64,000 nucleotides of DNA from Siphonodentalium dalli (lineage: Eukaryota > Mollusca > Scaphopoda > Gadilida > Siphonodentaliidae): contig CP136066.1 of NCBI GenBank assembly GCA_032622095.1, forward strand, positions 62,962,609 through 63,026,608. Direction: 5' to 3'. Made by a program: the position numbers and the translations under genes. Shown one piece after another: positions 33,860 through 44,918 of the stretch. The stretch's first letter is position 1; every line of letters starts with the position of its first letter. Below the pieces are notes generated by a model. The model searched no databases, was not told where the DNA came from, and saw only the letters and a program-made list of their open reading frames with translations.

Positions 33860-35307
33860 TTTAAATGACCTTTAAAGATGTTGGTCCAGCCTTGGTAGAT
33901 TTTCGCCGCCGTCTGTGATGTCCAGTGGATGTTGTCATTCTCCACGTGAAAGTCGCGGGGGGGTATTGCCTGTATGACCTTGAGGTTCTGTGTCTGACGA
34001 GCTTGGCTGTTAATGGCACGCAGAACATCCTGGTCCCTAGAATCTAAACTGAATGAGATATTTATTTCCTGAAAATGAAGTGTCGCATTAGGAAAAACTT
34101 TTCGGAAATTACTAACCATGTTAGTTACCCTGCTTTTAGCTGTGGTGCCTGCTGTTTTGCCTTTGTCGTTGTCTGTCTTCCAGTCCTCTCGGTTGTTGAT
34201 GCCAATGTTGATGATGACGTGTCGAGGTGTCTTTTCTGGCTTCGATTTCAGATTGTGGGCCATGTTGCAGAAATGACCTAAATTGCCACCTGGGTAAGAA
34301 GCAATACAAACATTTTTGGGAGGATCGACATCGATCCGGGACACATTAGAAGAGCCTAAAATAACAACAGGGTTTTTTATCTGTTTAGGGAAGGACCAAT
34401 CCTTCTTAGGGCCAGGTTGACGAAATTTATAAAATTTGGATACCTTAGGTGATGTTGATAATACCTCGGCATACGATGGTGATGATGTTGAAATCGCTGG
34501 CGATGTCATCGAAGCAATGGAACCAACAGGCGAAGGAGGGCTGGAAGAGATGTGCTTTGGTGGTGTTGTTTTCTTGGCTGGTGAATTTTGAAGTGATGTA
34601 TTTGGTGGAGTGGATATGCGTGACGTCCGTGGTTTTGGTGCAGGTCTCTGTGGCTGTGGTGTGGCTTTGACGCGTTTTGGTGTGGATCTCACAGACGACG
34701 ACGTTGTCTGATCCCTGCCTGGACTATCCTGAAATTGAAGCTGGCGAGCGATTAGTGGGGGAGGGGAGGGTGACCGACCACGTTTGTTTGTATGAGTTTG
34801 GACGCCAACTCGTGTACCTATCGAGGACTGAAGATTACCACAGATGCTCAAGAACTTTGATTTTGTCTCATTGGTTAATTTGGTGCCAAAATTCTTCAGT
34901 CCCCATTTTAATGCCGTGTCACGTGCTCGGTCGAAGTCAAGGGTTTTAGAAGAAAGAGCCGATAGAACCTTGACTTCAATTTCTGATTCCGTTTTCCGAT
35001 AATAATTTACCAAAGTTTTCATGGAGTTTAAACCCCACTGAAAAGCGTCCGCTTTAAGCGAATTGAAGACATCCTCACAGGGGAGCACTGGTCGGAATGT
35101 CTTCTTTCGCCCTGACTCAACGATGGCCGAAAAGCCTTTCGGAAGGACCTTCTTCTCCAAACGGTCCTGTAAAAAATTAATATGGTGCCAAAGTTGTAGA
35201 ATTTTGTATAGCAACTTTACTAGATTTGAATGGTCTAAATAAGCCTGGTCTTTTTGCCGCTCTGGGCGGTTAGTTTTTCCACGTTTATGTTGTTTTGGTT
35301 GAGTCAT
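33856..35307 (-). CDS. Penelope-like element ORF1 with SGNH/GDSL-type hydrolase domain
   Basis: 483 residues from ATG at 35307 to TAA at 33856. Residues 1-165 are basic and probably helical. Residues 175-300 are a Ser/Pro/Lys-rich low-complexity linker. Residues 312-483 show the SGNH blocks: VVILGSSNVSR (nucleophile Ser about 320), SYPGGNLGHF (Gly block), VIINIGINNRE (Asn about 371), and DNIHW (Asp 458, His 461). Block I is GSS rather than GDS, but all four catalytic positions look present. SGNH esterase-like domains are known in ORF1 of CR1-type LINEs, and GDSL-type genes occur in rotifer elements that carry Athena Penelope-like reverse transcriptases. Its substrate is unknown. The basic part may bind RNA. 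The last two codons form the frameshift heptamer leading to ORF2. Confidence 0.85.
   Translation of the reverse strand: MTQPKQHKRGKTNRPERQKDQAYLDHSNLVKLLYKILQLWHHINFLQDRLEKKVLPKGFSAIVESGRKKTFRPVLPCEDVFNSLKADAFQWGLNSMKTLVNYYRKTESEIEVKVLSALSSKTLDFDRARDTALKWGLKNFGTKLTNETKSKFLSICGNLQSSIGTRVGVQTHTNKRGRSPSPPPLIARQLQFQDSPGRDQTTSSSVRSTPKRVKATPQPQRPAPKPRTSRISTPPNTSLQNSPAKKTTPPKHISSSPPSPVGSIASMTSPAISTSSPSYAEVLSTSPKVSKFYKFRQPGPKKDWSFPKQIKNPVVILGSSNVSRIDVDPPKNVCIASYPGGNLGHFCNMAHNLKSKPEKTPRHVIINIGINNREDWKTDNDKGKTAGTTAKSRVTNMVSNFRKVFPNATLHFQEINISFSLDSRDQDVLRAINSQARQTQNLKVIQAIPPRDFHVENDNIHWTSQTAAKIYQGWTNIFKGHLN
33859..33865 (-). promoter_or_regulatory. Putative -1 ribosomal frameshift site TTTAAAC
   Basis: On the mRNA the ORF1 frame reads CAT TTA AAC TAA, so T TTA AAC sits in the exact register (X XXY YYZ) required for -1 slippage. 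This is one of the most efficient known heptamers. The stop codon follows at once. After slippage reading continues CTA ATT CCT CAG, which is the ORF2 frame, open until the reverse-transcriptase stop. The ORF2 frame has a stop only 13-15 bases upstream of the fusion point (33872-33874), so overlap is minimal. A downstream stimulator is unclear: GCAT..ATGC pairs about 15 bases on, and TCTCG/CGAGA about 45 bases on. Confidence 0.72.
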
Positions 35308-35428
35308 TTTGATCCAGGACTTGAATTTTGGCTGTGAATAAAGGTAATGATTAGTAACATATAATACACAAAGAACGGAACGCGAAGATATAAAATAAAA
35401 AAGTACTTAGGAGCGCACTGTCAAGTTG

Positions 35429-35487
35429 CCTCAACGTTTCGGTAGAATTACCTTCTTCAGGAAGCAAGCTAGGTTCGAATGTTGAGG
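35429..35487 (-). ncRNA. Hammerhead-ribozyme-like motif of the Penelope-like element
   Basis: Read on the minus strand: CCTCAAC (stem III, 35487-35481), ATTC with a possible cleavage site after TTC, stem I GAACC/GCTTC with one mismatch, core CTGAAGA (35460-35454), stem II GGTA/TACC, GAAA (35440-35437), then GTTGAGG (35435-35429) pairing with the first block over 7 bp. This order fits the CUGANGA...GAAA core. One extra A before stem II and a small bulge next to stem III make activity uncertain. Hammerhead motifs are known in pseudo-LTRs of Penelope-like elements. Confidence 0.6.
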
Positions 35488-36092
35488 TTTTTCCATGGAT
35501 CTTATATACCCGTGTGAGATAAGCTCCCATTGTGCTCCAGGGTTTCGAGAGACGTGTCAACAGCTATGTTCCTGTTTAAAACAAACAGTGAAACAATGCA
35601 TACAAAATGTTTGGCGCCGTCACGACGCCCGTGTTTATTTAAGATCGCGCGTTCTTAATGGGTTGTGTAATGGCTTCCGGAAGCCCCTAATCCAAATCCT
35701 AGTGACAGTACGCAATTAGACAGTAATACATATGTGTTAAGTAAATAGAAATAAAAGATATCCCTGGCACAGGCGATATATATATTTTGATATATATATT
35801 TTGATATATATATAGGCTTAGTCTGCCCGTGTAATAACATGTACGAGTCTCAGCTGTCTGGACATCGACGCAATCATGTCTGTTGTTTTGCGCGCCCATG
35901 TAGCTTGTGACGTCCTGATGTGCGTTGTGACGTCATGGCGTCTTTATCGGTTTCCAGAAAGCAATATTTCAATATTGTTCTTTTATGAACGATTTATAAC
36001 CAAAATAAAACCAGATAACAATGCAAATTTAGTATAATTGTGGATTTAAATTACAATTGGTGCAATCATTTCATACTACAGCACGTGCATTC
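35488..36092. other. Probable 5' edge of the element, then non-coding DNA
   Basis: The left part (to about 35700) may still belong to the Penelope-like element. TATATATATTTTGA repeats lie at about 35776-35812. No gene was seen. Confidence 0.4.
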
Positions 36093-36400
36093 TTTACATT
36101 CTGTACTTCCGGTATGACGTAACATATTCGCGGAAGGACAGACAAATAAACAGATAAACAGATAAACAGAGATCCGGACCGAAAAGATTACTTGCGTCCA
36201 GCATAGACTGGTGCAAGTAATAATCTTCATGGCATGAAGAGTCTAATAAAGATGCCAAAGTGTGGCCGTTCGATTCAGGGTTAGGGAGAGTGGCACCAAA
36301 ATAATACGTTTTTGACGCCGATTTGTATATGCGGTTTAAAGATGCCAAAGTTTTGCCGTTCGTATCAGGGATGGATATTTATATAATTATTCTTAATTAA
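36093..36400. repeat. Another fragment of the Helitron minisatellite
   Basis: AACAGATAAACAGATAAACAG precedes units with GATGCCAAAGTGTGGCCGTTCG and GATGCCAAAGTTTTGCCGTTCG, about 115 bp apart, as in the arrays at 25-27 and 30 kb. Confidence 0.65.
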
Positions 36401-37119
36401 TGAAATTTAATGATTATTTTCAATTAGAAGGCAACTATCCATAAATATGTTCTATATTTGAGAATCTTCATGTCATGCCTGTTGATCAAAAACATTGGGC
36501 CGAGGTGAGTCATGGGTTGATTGCCAAGATAAAGCTGACCACCATGTCTCTTACACTGTGGCCTAATTCCAGTTGATTGATCCCTGCTTGAGTGGGCCAT
36601 ATATACTGCATATCAACATGTATTTGCATTGGGCTCGAATATTTGCGACTGCTTTATTCTTCATTAAATTATACTGGGATATAATGCTATATTATGCAAT
36701 TAAAAATCTAACTCGACATTATGATACAAATGAAGCATCCTCTCAAAGAGCCAAAACAATTAGCTATTTGTGTGAAATTATTAATTATTCCATCAGTTCT
36801 CGGTGCCGAAAGGGTCAAAAAACAAAACAAGAAACTTATATTTTCAACCTCTCAAATATATTAACCTCTTGACTTCTATACGTCAGTTCTGAGTACGGAA
36901 CTGTGCAATTTAAATGATGCATTCTATTTCTTATGGATATTCCGACTCAATGGTACAAAAATGTTCACTTTGGCTCTTTTTTTTTAAGACTGTCAAAATA
37001 TGAAAAATGGTAAATATTGTACCAGCGTGCCATGCAACCGCTTATAAGTTGTGGTTGATGAACAAAGTTGACTATTATGTCTTATATACATTGAATACCA
37101 ATGTCCCTTAACGCGCATA
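36401..37119. other. Non-coding AT-rich block
   Basis: One 99-codon plus-strand frame (36573-36872) has no recognisable features. Nothing else was seen. Confidence 0.4.
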
Positions 37120-38110
37120 CGGCCATTCATACACTCCAGACTTGCATATACACCTGACCCATGCCAATTAAGCCTCTCGCTGTATACGCATAAACCACAT
37201 TCGTGGTCAGTCACTCCTTGTATATCAATTCATCCCCACCATTAATTTTGCCAATCTGTCAATCCATATATACATATTGGCCGTGTCATGGTCATATAGT
37301 CACTCGTGATATACATATACACCTCACCCATGACCACAGCATCACCCCAGGTGTATATATACCTCAGCAATGGTCATACAGCCCTTCAAGATAGACCAAT
37401 ACCCCGCACATACAGCCATTCGTACACTTCAGACTTGCATATACATCTCAACTAATACAATTCAGCCACTCGCTGCATACTTATACACCCTATCCATGAG
37501 CATTCAGCTATTCACTGTATACTTGTACACGCCCAACAATGACAATACAGTGCATATAAACATATACATCCCACCATCACTATGAGGTCACTCTCTAAAT
37601 ACACAAGCCGCCAATTGCCATCAAAGCGTACTCCAGGTATGCATATACACTTCCAACAATGACCATGTACACGTATACACATTGCCCATAACCATACAGC
37701 ACTCCCTATGTATCCATACACCCATCCATTACCATACAGCCAACATTGTATACATATACACCCACTATGACAATACAGCCACCCAATGTACACCTGTATT
37801 GTACATCCCACCAACCACAGTCACTCCATATATACATAAACACACATGTGGACAATTTAGCTACTCTTGTTATGCCCATACACCACTTCAATGACCAGAC
37901 AGCCACTCCCTGTATACATGTTCACCTCACACATGACCATACGGCTACTCCTTATATACCTATACATCTCACCATGGACACCCCATGGGGCATGTGGTCA
38001 CACATTGTATAACTATTCACATCATTCATGAATACAATAAATCCATGTATACCTACTCACCTCGCCTATGACCATACAGTCAACATACACACACACTGTA
38101 TTAAGTTGAT
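37120..38110. repeat. Degenerate minisatellite, ~45-60-bp units
   Basis: Variants of TATACATATACACCTCACC, CATGACCATACAG and CCACTCCCTG alternate for almost 1 kb with heavy divergence and variable spacing. Seven overlapping open frames on both strands arise from the low-complexity composition. Confidence 0.85.
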
Positions 38111-41100
38111 CAATGTTGATGCTAATGGGCCAGAATATATACATAATATGATCCCTCTCAGTTCCGTGTCAACGTTCTGCCCATTTCCGTTCAAAAACAA
38201 GGACAAATCCCAAAAGAAGTTTTTGGCAAAATCCATATTGCATTCCTCAAAATGAACTTGTTATGCCTCATAGGGTACCCGGACAACCAGAATATAACAT
38301 TTAGTTGATTAAGTAGCATGTGAGTCACAATTGATTGTGTATACATATACACCGCGCATATACACATATGTATATGTATACATAATCAAGTTGATTAAGT
38401 AACAAGCGAGTCACAATTTGCTACCTTTTCGGAACAGCAGAGAATAATGTTTATCAAATTTGGTTGCCATTTGGAAGCCATCTTGAGTAATTTTGTCTAA
38501 AACACCTCAGTGTGACACGTGTAACACATATCAATACAATAAACATCTTTGATACCAAACATAGTTCCATTTTACTTTTAAAAAATGGTTCAAACCTGAA
38601 CAGCGATTTTTTGCCGATTTTGATGTCGGGTTTGTGACAGAAAAATTCGAATAATTCTGGTAATTTCAGTGGATAAAATAGTAACAAATACCCAAGGTGC
38701 ATCATAAATGTTAGTAGTCAAGACAATTTTGTGCATCACCACAACTTGTAAGCGGTTGTATGGCACGCTGGGACAATAATTACCATGTTCCATATTTTGG
38801 CGGCCATTTTGGCGGCCAGTTTGGCAGCCATTTTGAGCCTAAGTGACAATCTTGGTACAATTGAGTTGGAATATCAATAAGATATAGAATGCATCACTTA
38901 CATTGCACAGTTCTTCCTATTTCTTGGTGAAATATGACTAGAATTCCAATGGTGATTTTTTGTGAAAGGTTATACCGCGTTTTGTAAAATCGAATTGTTG
39001 AGTGATCGGAAGGGGTATGGACCCCATGAATAGCATATTTCATTGCTCAAATGGTCAATTAACATGCTAAATACAAAATAGAGTCACAATTCTCAACCAG
39101 TTCCAATCCACAGAAACTTATCTTAAAGATATTAGTATAAAGCGTAAAACAGTTCAACTTCCGGTCGCCATTTTGGTGGCCATCTTTGACGGGGAGTTCA
39201 AAATTTGGCACATAAAGGTGACGTTGTGTCTTAGCTTCACAAAAATGTATATACATATGACAAGATGTTGTTCGCACTATAATTGGATCAAGCTGGCTTG
39301 TATGAAAATGGCAGCCATCTTGGACGCCATCTTGAATTACAAAAAATTCTCGAAGCGGATTTTAGCCGAATTTGGATATGTTATAGAGGATATATTCCTC
39401 TTCAAAATGGTATACAAACCAACTTAGTCCAATATTTTTCTAGGTCAAACCTTTATCGACCAAACTAATATGTGAAATTAATTTGGTGTTTTTGGCGAAT
39501 CAGTGGGGTATATATGATTATAGCTCGTCGTAGTGATGTGAAATAGCTGAGTTACTTTAACGTGTGTTTATGGGTGTTTGTGCTTGGATATATTCTTGCA
39601 ATATAACATCAGGCGGCCGAAAAATACAATGTCTATCGGCTCAATGGGCGACAGTGTGATTTGTCGCACGGCATGTAACAGGAGTTTTGCCAATCAGAAG
39701 GGGGTAAAATATGGAGGAGGGTAACAGCATTACTTTCTTGATATTTGGTATATGGTATTTAGTTCACATGTTGAATATGGTGATGGTCTGTTGATTCTTG
39801 CTAGACTTTTTGGGTTGTCCGACTTAAAGTTTAAACATTTCTTGATATTTGGTATGTGGTTGACATGCCTTTGAGAAAACGTAGATCAAGTCCCAAAGTG
39901 GATGATCATGGCTCGATGAAGTCATTTATGTTGATCTTGTTGGTTTTGTCGAAATAATGGGACAATTTGCAAAAAGTGATAGTCAAATGTAAGCTATAAT
40001 AGCTATATATGGCTATTATAGCTATATCTGGGAATTTCCCGACCTGATCTGATCATGTTAGTCATGATATAACTGGTGCTGATATAGGCATTATCTGCTA
40101 TAATATCGGCTCATGTGAATAATGATTTATCGTCGAATCGAGGTTGGGCAGATTAAAATAAATTCATAAATATAGATTAATTTTTCAAAAGTAGGCCAAG
40201 TGTTGTAATTCCAGAAAAGAATTCTCAAAAAATAAATTTATATTAAAAAAGCAAAAAGAAAAAGTTAAATTTTCCTATCCCAGACGCCAGTTAAATGTTA
40301 TGTCTGTTTAATAATGTGGCTAACTTGAATTTAGCTCCCAGACAACTTCTTCATAATATAACTTTTGCTGCGGAGATTTGCAGGGAGTTCACTATTCAGA
40401 ATTTGTCACTTGTTGACCCTACTGCGCTACTACTGATTCCATTCTATCAGTAGTAGCGCCTAATGTGTTCCATCGACATTTTAAGTTTATCGAAACAAAC
40501 GCAAATTACTACTAATTAAAACAAAATATCAACAAAATCAGCCTTGGTATTTTCTTATAGATATATAATAAATATATGACTGGTATAAATATACCGTTGG
40601 TAAGCATAGCATATTCCAATAAATCTCAATGTTTACACATTGTTTCCAAGAATGACACACACAAATGGTGAATCCCAAGAAAACAAATTCCAAGGAAAGA
40701 CATCACGTTTTTTTCGAATCCGAGGTCTTCAGGTTATGTCCCAGGGAATCCAGGGGGGGGGGGCTTTCCACATTTTGACCAATGACGTGGCCTGACATCT
40801 TTTAAAGTGACTTTTGACCTGGTCACTGAAGATCTACCTAATGACATCACATTCATCAGCTGTTCGTGTACATGGCCATGATGGTGTCCATTGTGGAAAT
40901 TGGAAATAATGTTTTTATTTTGGATTATGCCATGCTTACCAAAGGTAAATTGATACCAGTCATGGTTATTATACATCCATAATAAAACATCAAGGCTTAT
41001 TTTGTTGATATTTTGTGCTATTTGTTCGTAATTTGTGTTGGTTTAGATAACGGTCAGTAGGTCAATGGAGATCATTAGCCGCTAAAATTGCTAGTTTGGT

Positions 41101-41470
41101 GGACTTGACATTTTCGCGGCGTAGTGTCTAGTCACTTGCCCTTACTATTAATACCCGACCAACTGAGTAATATGTAGCAACATAACAAACGTGTTCGTAT
41201 TTGAGATTTTGTTGATATATTTTGGGTATTGTAGTAATTTAGAACATAAACATAACCATTTGATTAGTTTCACAACTTAGAATTGGTCTAAGTTAGAAAA
41301 TTTTACTTTGAAATAATTTCAATTTTATGACATGAGAAATTCATATATAGAGAAATGCTCCAAAGTCGAACCCATGACATAGAACACACCTGGATTCACT
41401 CAGTTAGGTAATACTGTGTCCTTGCCTTACTTAAGGGTATGTGCTGCTGAAATATGATGGAATTAATATG
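38111..41470. other. Non-coding block with small palindromes
   Basis: GCCATCTTGGA / TTTTGGCGGCC motifs recur at 38470, 38800, 39175 and 39315, resembling the outer arms of the palindrome at 56.7-60.7 kb. An AT-rich palindrome (TATAATAGCTATATATGGCT) lies near 39995. ATACACATATGTATATGTAT lies near 38362. No gene was recognised. Confidence 0.4.
40424..40459. repeat. Perfect hairpin, 14-bp stem and 8-base loop
   Basis: GCGCTACTACTGAT (40424-40437) and ATCAGTAGTAGCGC (40446-40459) are exact complements around TCCATTCT. It is more GC-rich than its surroundings. It has no T-tract or gene context that would identify it as a terminator. Confidence 0.9.
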
Positions 41471-41897
41471 TCAGTAATAGCGAGTTTGCGATACCCGTTC
41501 GACGGGTACGGGTACCGGTAGATTCTGGTAGATTGGTGAAATTCGTCACGGTCATTTGCGTACTTTGAAAGCAGCACATAAAGCGATAGGGATCTGGAAC
41601 GGGTAGATGTATCCCGTTGACTGGTAGTCTTTCACTAAAGTTTTCTCACTCAAAAGTACATTAGTTCTATGAAATAACAGTCAGCTATGTATTAATATAT
41701 TTATTGCACGATTACGTGGCCAAATCTCATTGATACATTTGTCATTTAAGCCATGTTTTATGTTCAACGTGTCGAGGCGGCTTCTAGCACTAAGATAACT
41801 ATGGAACGCCGATTTGTTTACTGACAACGGTCTTCACTCAAGAAATGACATGCTATGATTAAGAGAGTTATTTGATGGTGCTATACCAATCTCGGCA

Positions 41898-42626
41898 CAG
41901 GGACGTGTTTATAGAGGGTCTCCGCGTTGAGAAGGGGTGTCCACCTTCACATTCCCTACCAATTGAACCAAACCAAACAGAGGTTTGTGCGGAATTCCAA
42001 TTATGCACCCAGTTGGGCTCTGATTTCCCCCCAACTGATCCTTCACTGTCCTGAATATTATTCTAGTCTGTTCTAAATGGATTAGTAGTCTTGTTAAAGA
42101 AGTCATGTAATGAAGGGTCCACCTCGCCGACCAGAACGAGAACAATTTTGTAGATATGAACCTGGAAATTGCAAAATCATAACATCTAGTGGTCTAACAC
42201 CAGGCAAATTCACGCCCTATATTGTTTTTCACAAATTCATTATCAGTTTTGACGAGCCACTGAATGTGGATAGACCAGGACATACCGGGTCGACCATGGT
42301 TCGGTCTGGTGGGAGAACGTTTTGAAATCTGAACATGAAAATTTATCAATTATAGACTTTCCTCAAGCTTTACATTTGTTGGATATTTCCAACATAACTG
42401 TTGGCCATATAGCCCGAATTCTTTCTACCAAAAGTAGGTATATTTGCAAATGTTGGTCAAAAACTATAAAAAAAAATCCCCACTAATACATTTTTTGGAA
42501 AATCATACGGAATGACAAAATAATTTCAACGTATGTTTGGTGTATTAGGTATATACAATTTCCAACTGTTAAACAATTTGACAGAAGTTGGGGTGAAACA
42601 CCCCAACCCTCTCGCCACGCCCCCTA
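41898..42626 (+). mobile_element. hAT-like non-autonomous element (copy 3)
   Basis: It starts CAGGGACGTG and contains GGGTGTCCACCTT, GACCATGGTTCGG, TTGGAAAATCATACGG and TTGGGGTGAAACACCCCAAC in the same order as the copies at 23858-24550 and (reversed) 62051-63101. It ends near CGCCACGCCCCC. No clear 8-bp target duplication was found. Confidence 0.55.
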
Positions 42627-43538
42627 TCGACCCTTTGTGCGTGGGCATAAATACACCGTGAATGTGTTACACGATTGAATACAACCGTTCAGTTATTATA
42701 TCTTATGTGGTGACTGATTTCTCATTTTAATATAGATATTTGACATTTGAACGGACATGGCGCATTTGAACCTCAAGACTGTTGTATATTTGTAGTGGCC
42801 GATAGTGACACAAAATACTGATACACACACCTCATACTCGGCACAATCTTACCGTCGTCAGAGCGACTTTTATCTGTTTTCTTTAACGCTCTTTATTCAA
42901 ACCATATAATGAATATTGTACCATTAAACACCCTTTATATTTAACAAAGTTTAATTTTTCTACCTATACATCCGGATTTAGACCCAGACAAATATCCGAG
43001 TTCTTGGGATAAATATTCCCTTGCCAGACCCTTCGAAAGATTCCAACCAAGTATCAATTATATGACTATATATTCCCCAACTAATATAAGTAAGGGGCAA
43101 TTTCGGTCTTATAACTGACTAAAAGTACATGCATGTAGGACATTCTTGGACCCTGTGTCTAAAACAACATATTTTACACCGAATAATGGTTGGCTTATTA
43201 AATTAGCGTAATTGTATATTTGTGCTATCATAAAATATTTTCTCAGCCGGAAAATTCCATCTGTTCTAGACGAAACTAGAACGGTCCGGGAAATTACTAA
43301 TGAAAGCCAATTATTGAAAATGTTACCAAAATGAGTCAAAGAAAGACGCCAATTCATTCCATTTTGGCCTCGTCCCAGGTGAATGCAATTCGTTATCCTC
43401 GCAGAGGTCCATCATATGACCATAACATCAAGTATAACGTCGAATGCGGATCACAATTTCTCTATCATATATATTTTGCTGCAATTGGCTCACCATACAT
43501 TACCCGTCGATATGCTTAATTCTACCCGTAAAACAGTT

Positions 43539-43617
43539 TGCGATTTCAAAACGTGTACCGGTACGGGTAGCTACCAGTACCCGTACCGGTACCCGTACCC
43601 GTTTGAAATCGCAAACT
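43539..43617. repeat. Hairpin with alternating GTACC/GGTAC arms
   Basis: GTTTGCGATTTCAAAACG, then ACCGGTACGGGTA, is mirrored by TACCCGTACCGG and CGTTTGAAATCGCAAAC. The repeated GGTACC cores can pair in several registers. Confidence 0.8.
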
Positions 43618-43626
43618 CGCTAATGA

Positions 43627-44309
43627 CTGTCATCAGTGGAAAGTGGCGGACAACATGACAAATCGAAAGAAAATTGCAACATTTTGCGAGTAATGTATAT
43701 ATATCTGAAATGCAGCCCACAGAACGACACATCATGCTGCAGCTAAGTTATATGAATGACACTCCAGCTCACTTTATTGAATGTCCTTGATTTGTTCTTG
43801 ATAATATTGCCTTTCACTTCCTTAGAACTCCAAGAATGTGAAGTTCAAAATAATGCGATGATAACATTCAGTCAAGTGACAATTCAGTGAGTGCACCCAA
43901 TTGATTTTCAATATTCTGTGCTGTTCCTGTTAAACATCACAGCTTTAAATGAGATTATTACATATAGGGGCCTACGGTACATCACAGTTACAGTATAATC
44001 TATAGAAACCAATCTTACGTATGTTAAACAGTAACAAACACAGTTTATATACCCATAAAGTTATACTATTTTCTGTAACACTGCACTATCAACATGTACA
44101 CATATGAATGCTATCAAAATAAAATATAATCTAACACCTGTAGCGATCAGCTGTTTTGACCAGGTACTCGGGTAACCAGTTAAACTGAAAACGGCAATCC
44201 GCAATGACAACAATTGATATGTTGTGTCGGAGACAATGGTCATGGCACTCCGAATATACGTATTCAATGTTTAGCTTCACCTACCACAAAATAACAAGTG
44301 AAATAAATT
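43627..44309. other. Non-coding block
   Basis: No gene or element end was identified. Confidence 0.4.
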
Positions 44310-44365
44310 GTTATTATAGCTTTTGCTTAGTAAAAAGCGTTCCGTTTGCGAAACGCGGTTGGCTT
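44310..44365 (-). pseudogene. LINE copy A fragment, left of the 4.8-kb insertion
   Basis: TTATTATAGC.TTTGCTT.GTAAAAAGCG and CCGTTTGCGAAACGCGGTTG match the LINE at 50460-50514. The rest of this copy continues at 49190-49300 on the other side of the inserted transposon. Confidence 0.85.
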
Positions 44366-44918
44366 GGGACATGACAATCTGCGGGATGGGATGGGATATG
44401 GGACAAAACGACAATCTGCGGGACAGAATTTCAAATTGCGTGGGACGGCGGATATCTCGAGGAATACAGGGCGTAGGGGGGCTTATTTTGGTGTCTAACG
44501 AAAGGCCCACGTTCGCCCTATCCACACATATTAACCCCGTCACTAACCAAACACCAGCAGTTGCATTATTTGATCGACAACTGACCTAACATGGGGTGGA
44601 ATTTGGGATAGCATGACAATCTGCGGGACAGGATTTTCAAATTGCGTGGGACGGCCGATAGCTCGAGGAATACAGCGCATAGAGGGATACTTTTGGTGTC
44701 TAACGAAAGGTCCACATTCGCCCTATCCAGACATATTAAACCCGCCACTGACCGGACACCGGAAGTTACATTATCCGGTCGACAACTGACCTAACATAAA
44801 ATGCCACAAACACGAAAAACTGCGTTCGACATTAATGTTTAGAATTTAGATTTCTCGATGACTACACTAGCAAACAACAAGTTTTAGGTATCAAATAACG
44901 CAGTGGAATACTGTGCAT

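Larger units (their letters stand above)
31241..35487 (-). mobile_element. Penelope-like retroelement, two ORFs, near intact
   Basis: In transcription order on the minus strand: a hammerhead-like motif (35487-35429), ORF1 with an SGNH-hydrolase domain (35307-33856), a -1 frameshift heptamer, ORF2 with reverse transcriptase and GIY-YIG endonuclease (33859-31493), then a short tail with 32-bp tandem repeats. Both frames are uninterrupted, which suggests recent activity. The outer limits are approximate because no target duplication or full pseudo-LTR was resolved. Penelope-like elements prime their reverse transcription at a nick made by their endonuclease. The 5' edge may extend to about 35700. 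Confidence 0.85.
41471..43626. mobile_element. Inverted-repeat element with GTACC-rich ends
   Basis: The left end (CAGTAATAGCGAGTTTGCGA, then ACGGGTACGGGTACCGGTAG near 41512) is mirrored at the right (CCGTACCCGTTTGAAATCGC, AAACTCGCTAATGACTG, ending about 43630). A second inner inverted copy makes a hairpin at 43539-43617. No target duplication could be identified. A hAT-like copy (41898-42626) is nested within it. Confidence 0.6.

Noticed and set aside
33576-34949. Plus-strand frames of 68-91 codons opposite the Penelope-like element ORFs
   Set aside because: They are antisense shadows of two long, domain-supported minus-strand ORFs.
35351-35560. 69-codon minus-strand frame containing LLPEEGNSTETL
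   Set aside because: It overlies the hammerhead-like motif. Such peptides are an expected by-product of that sequence.
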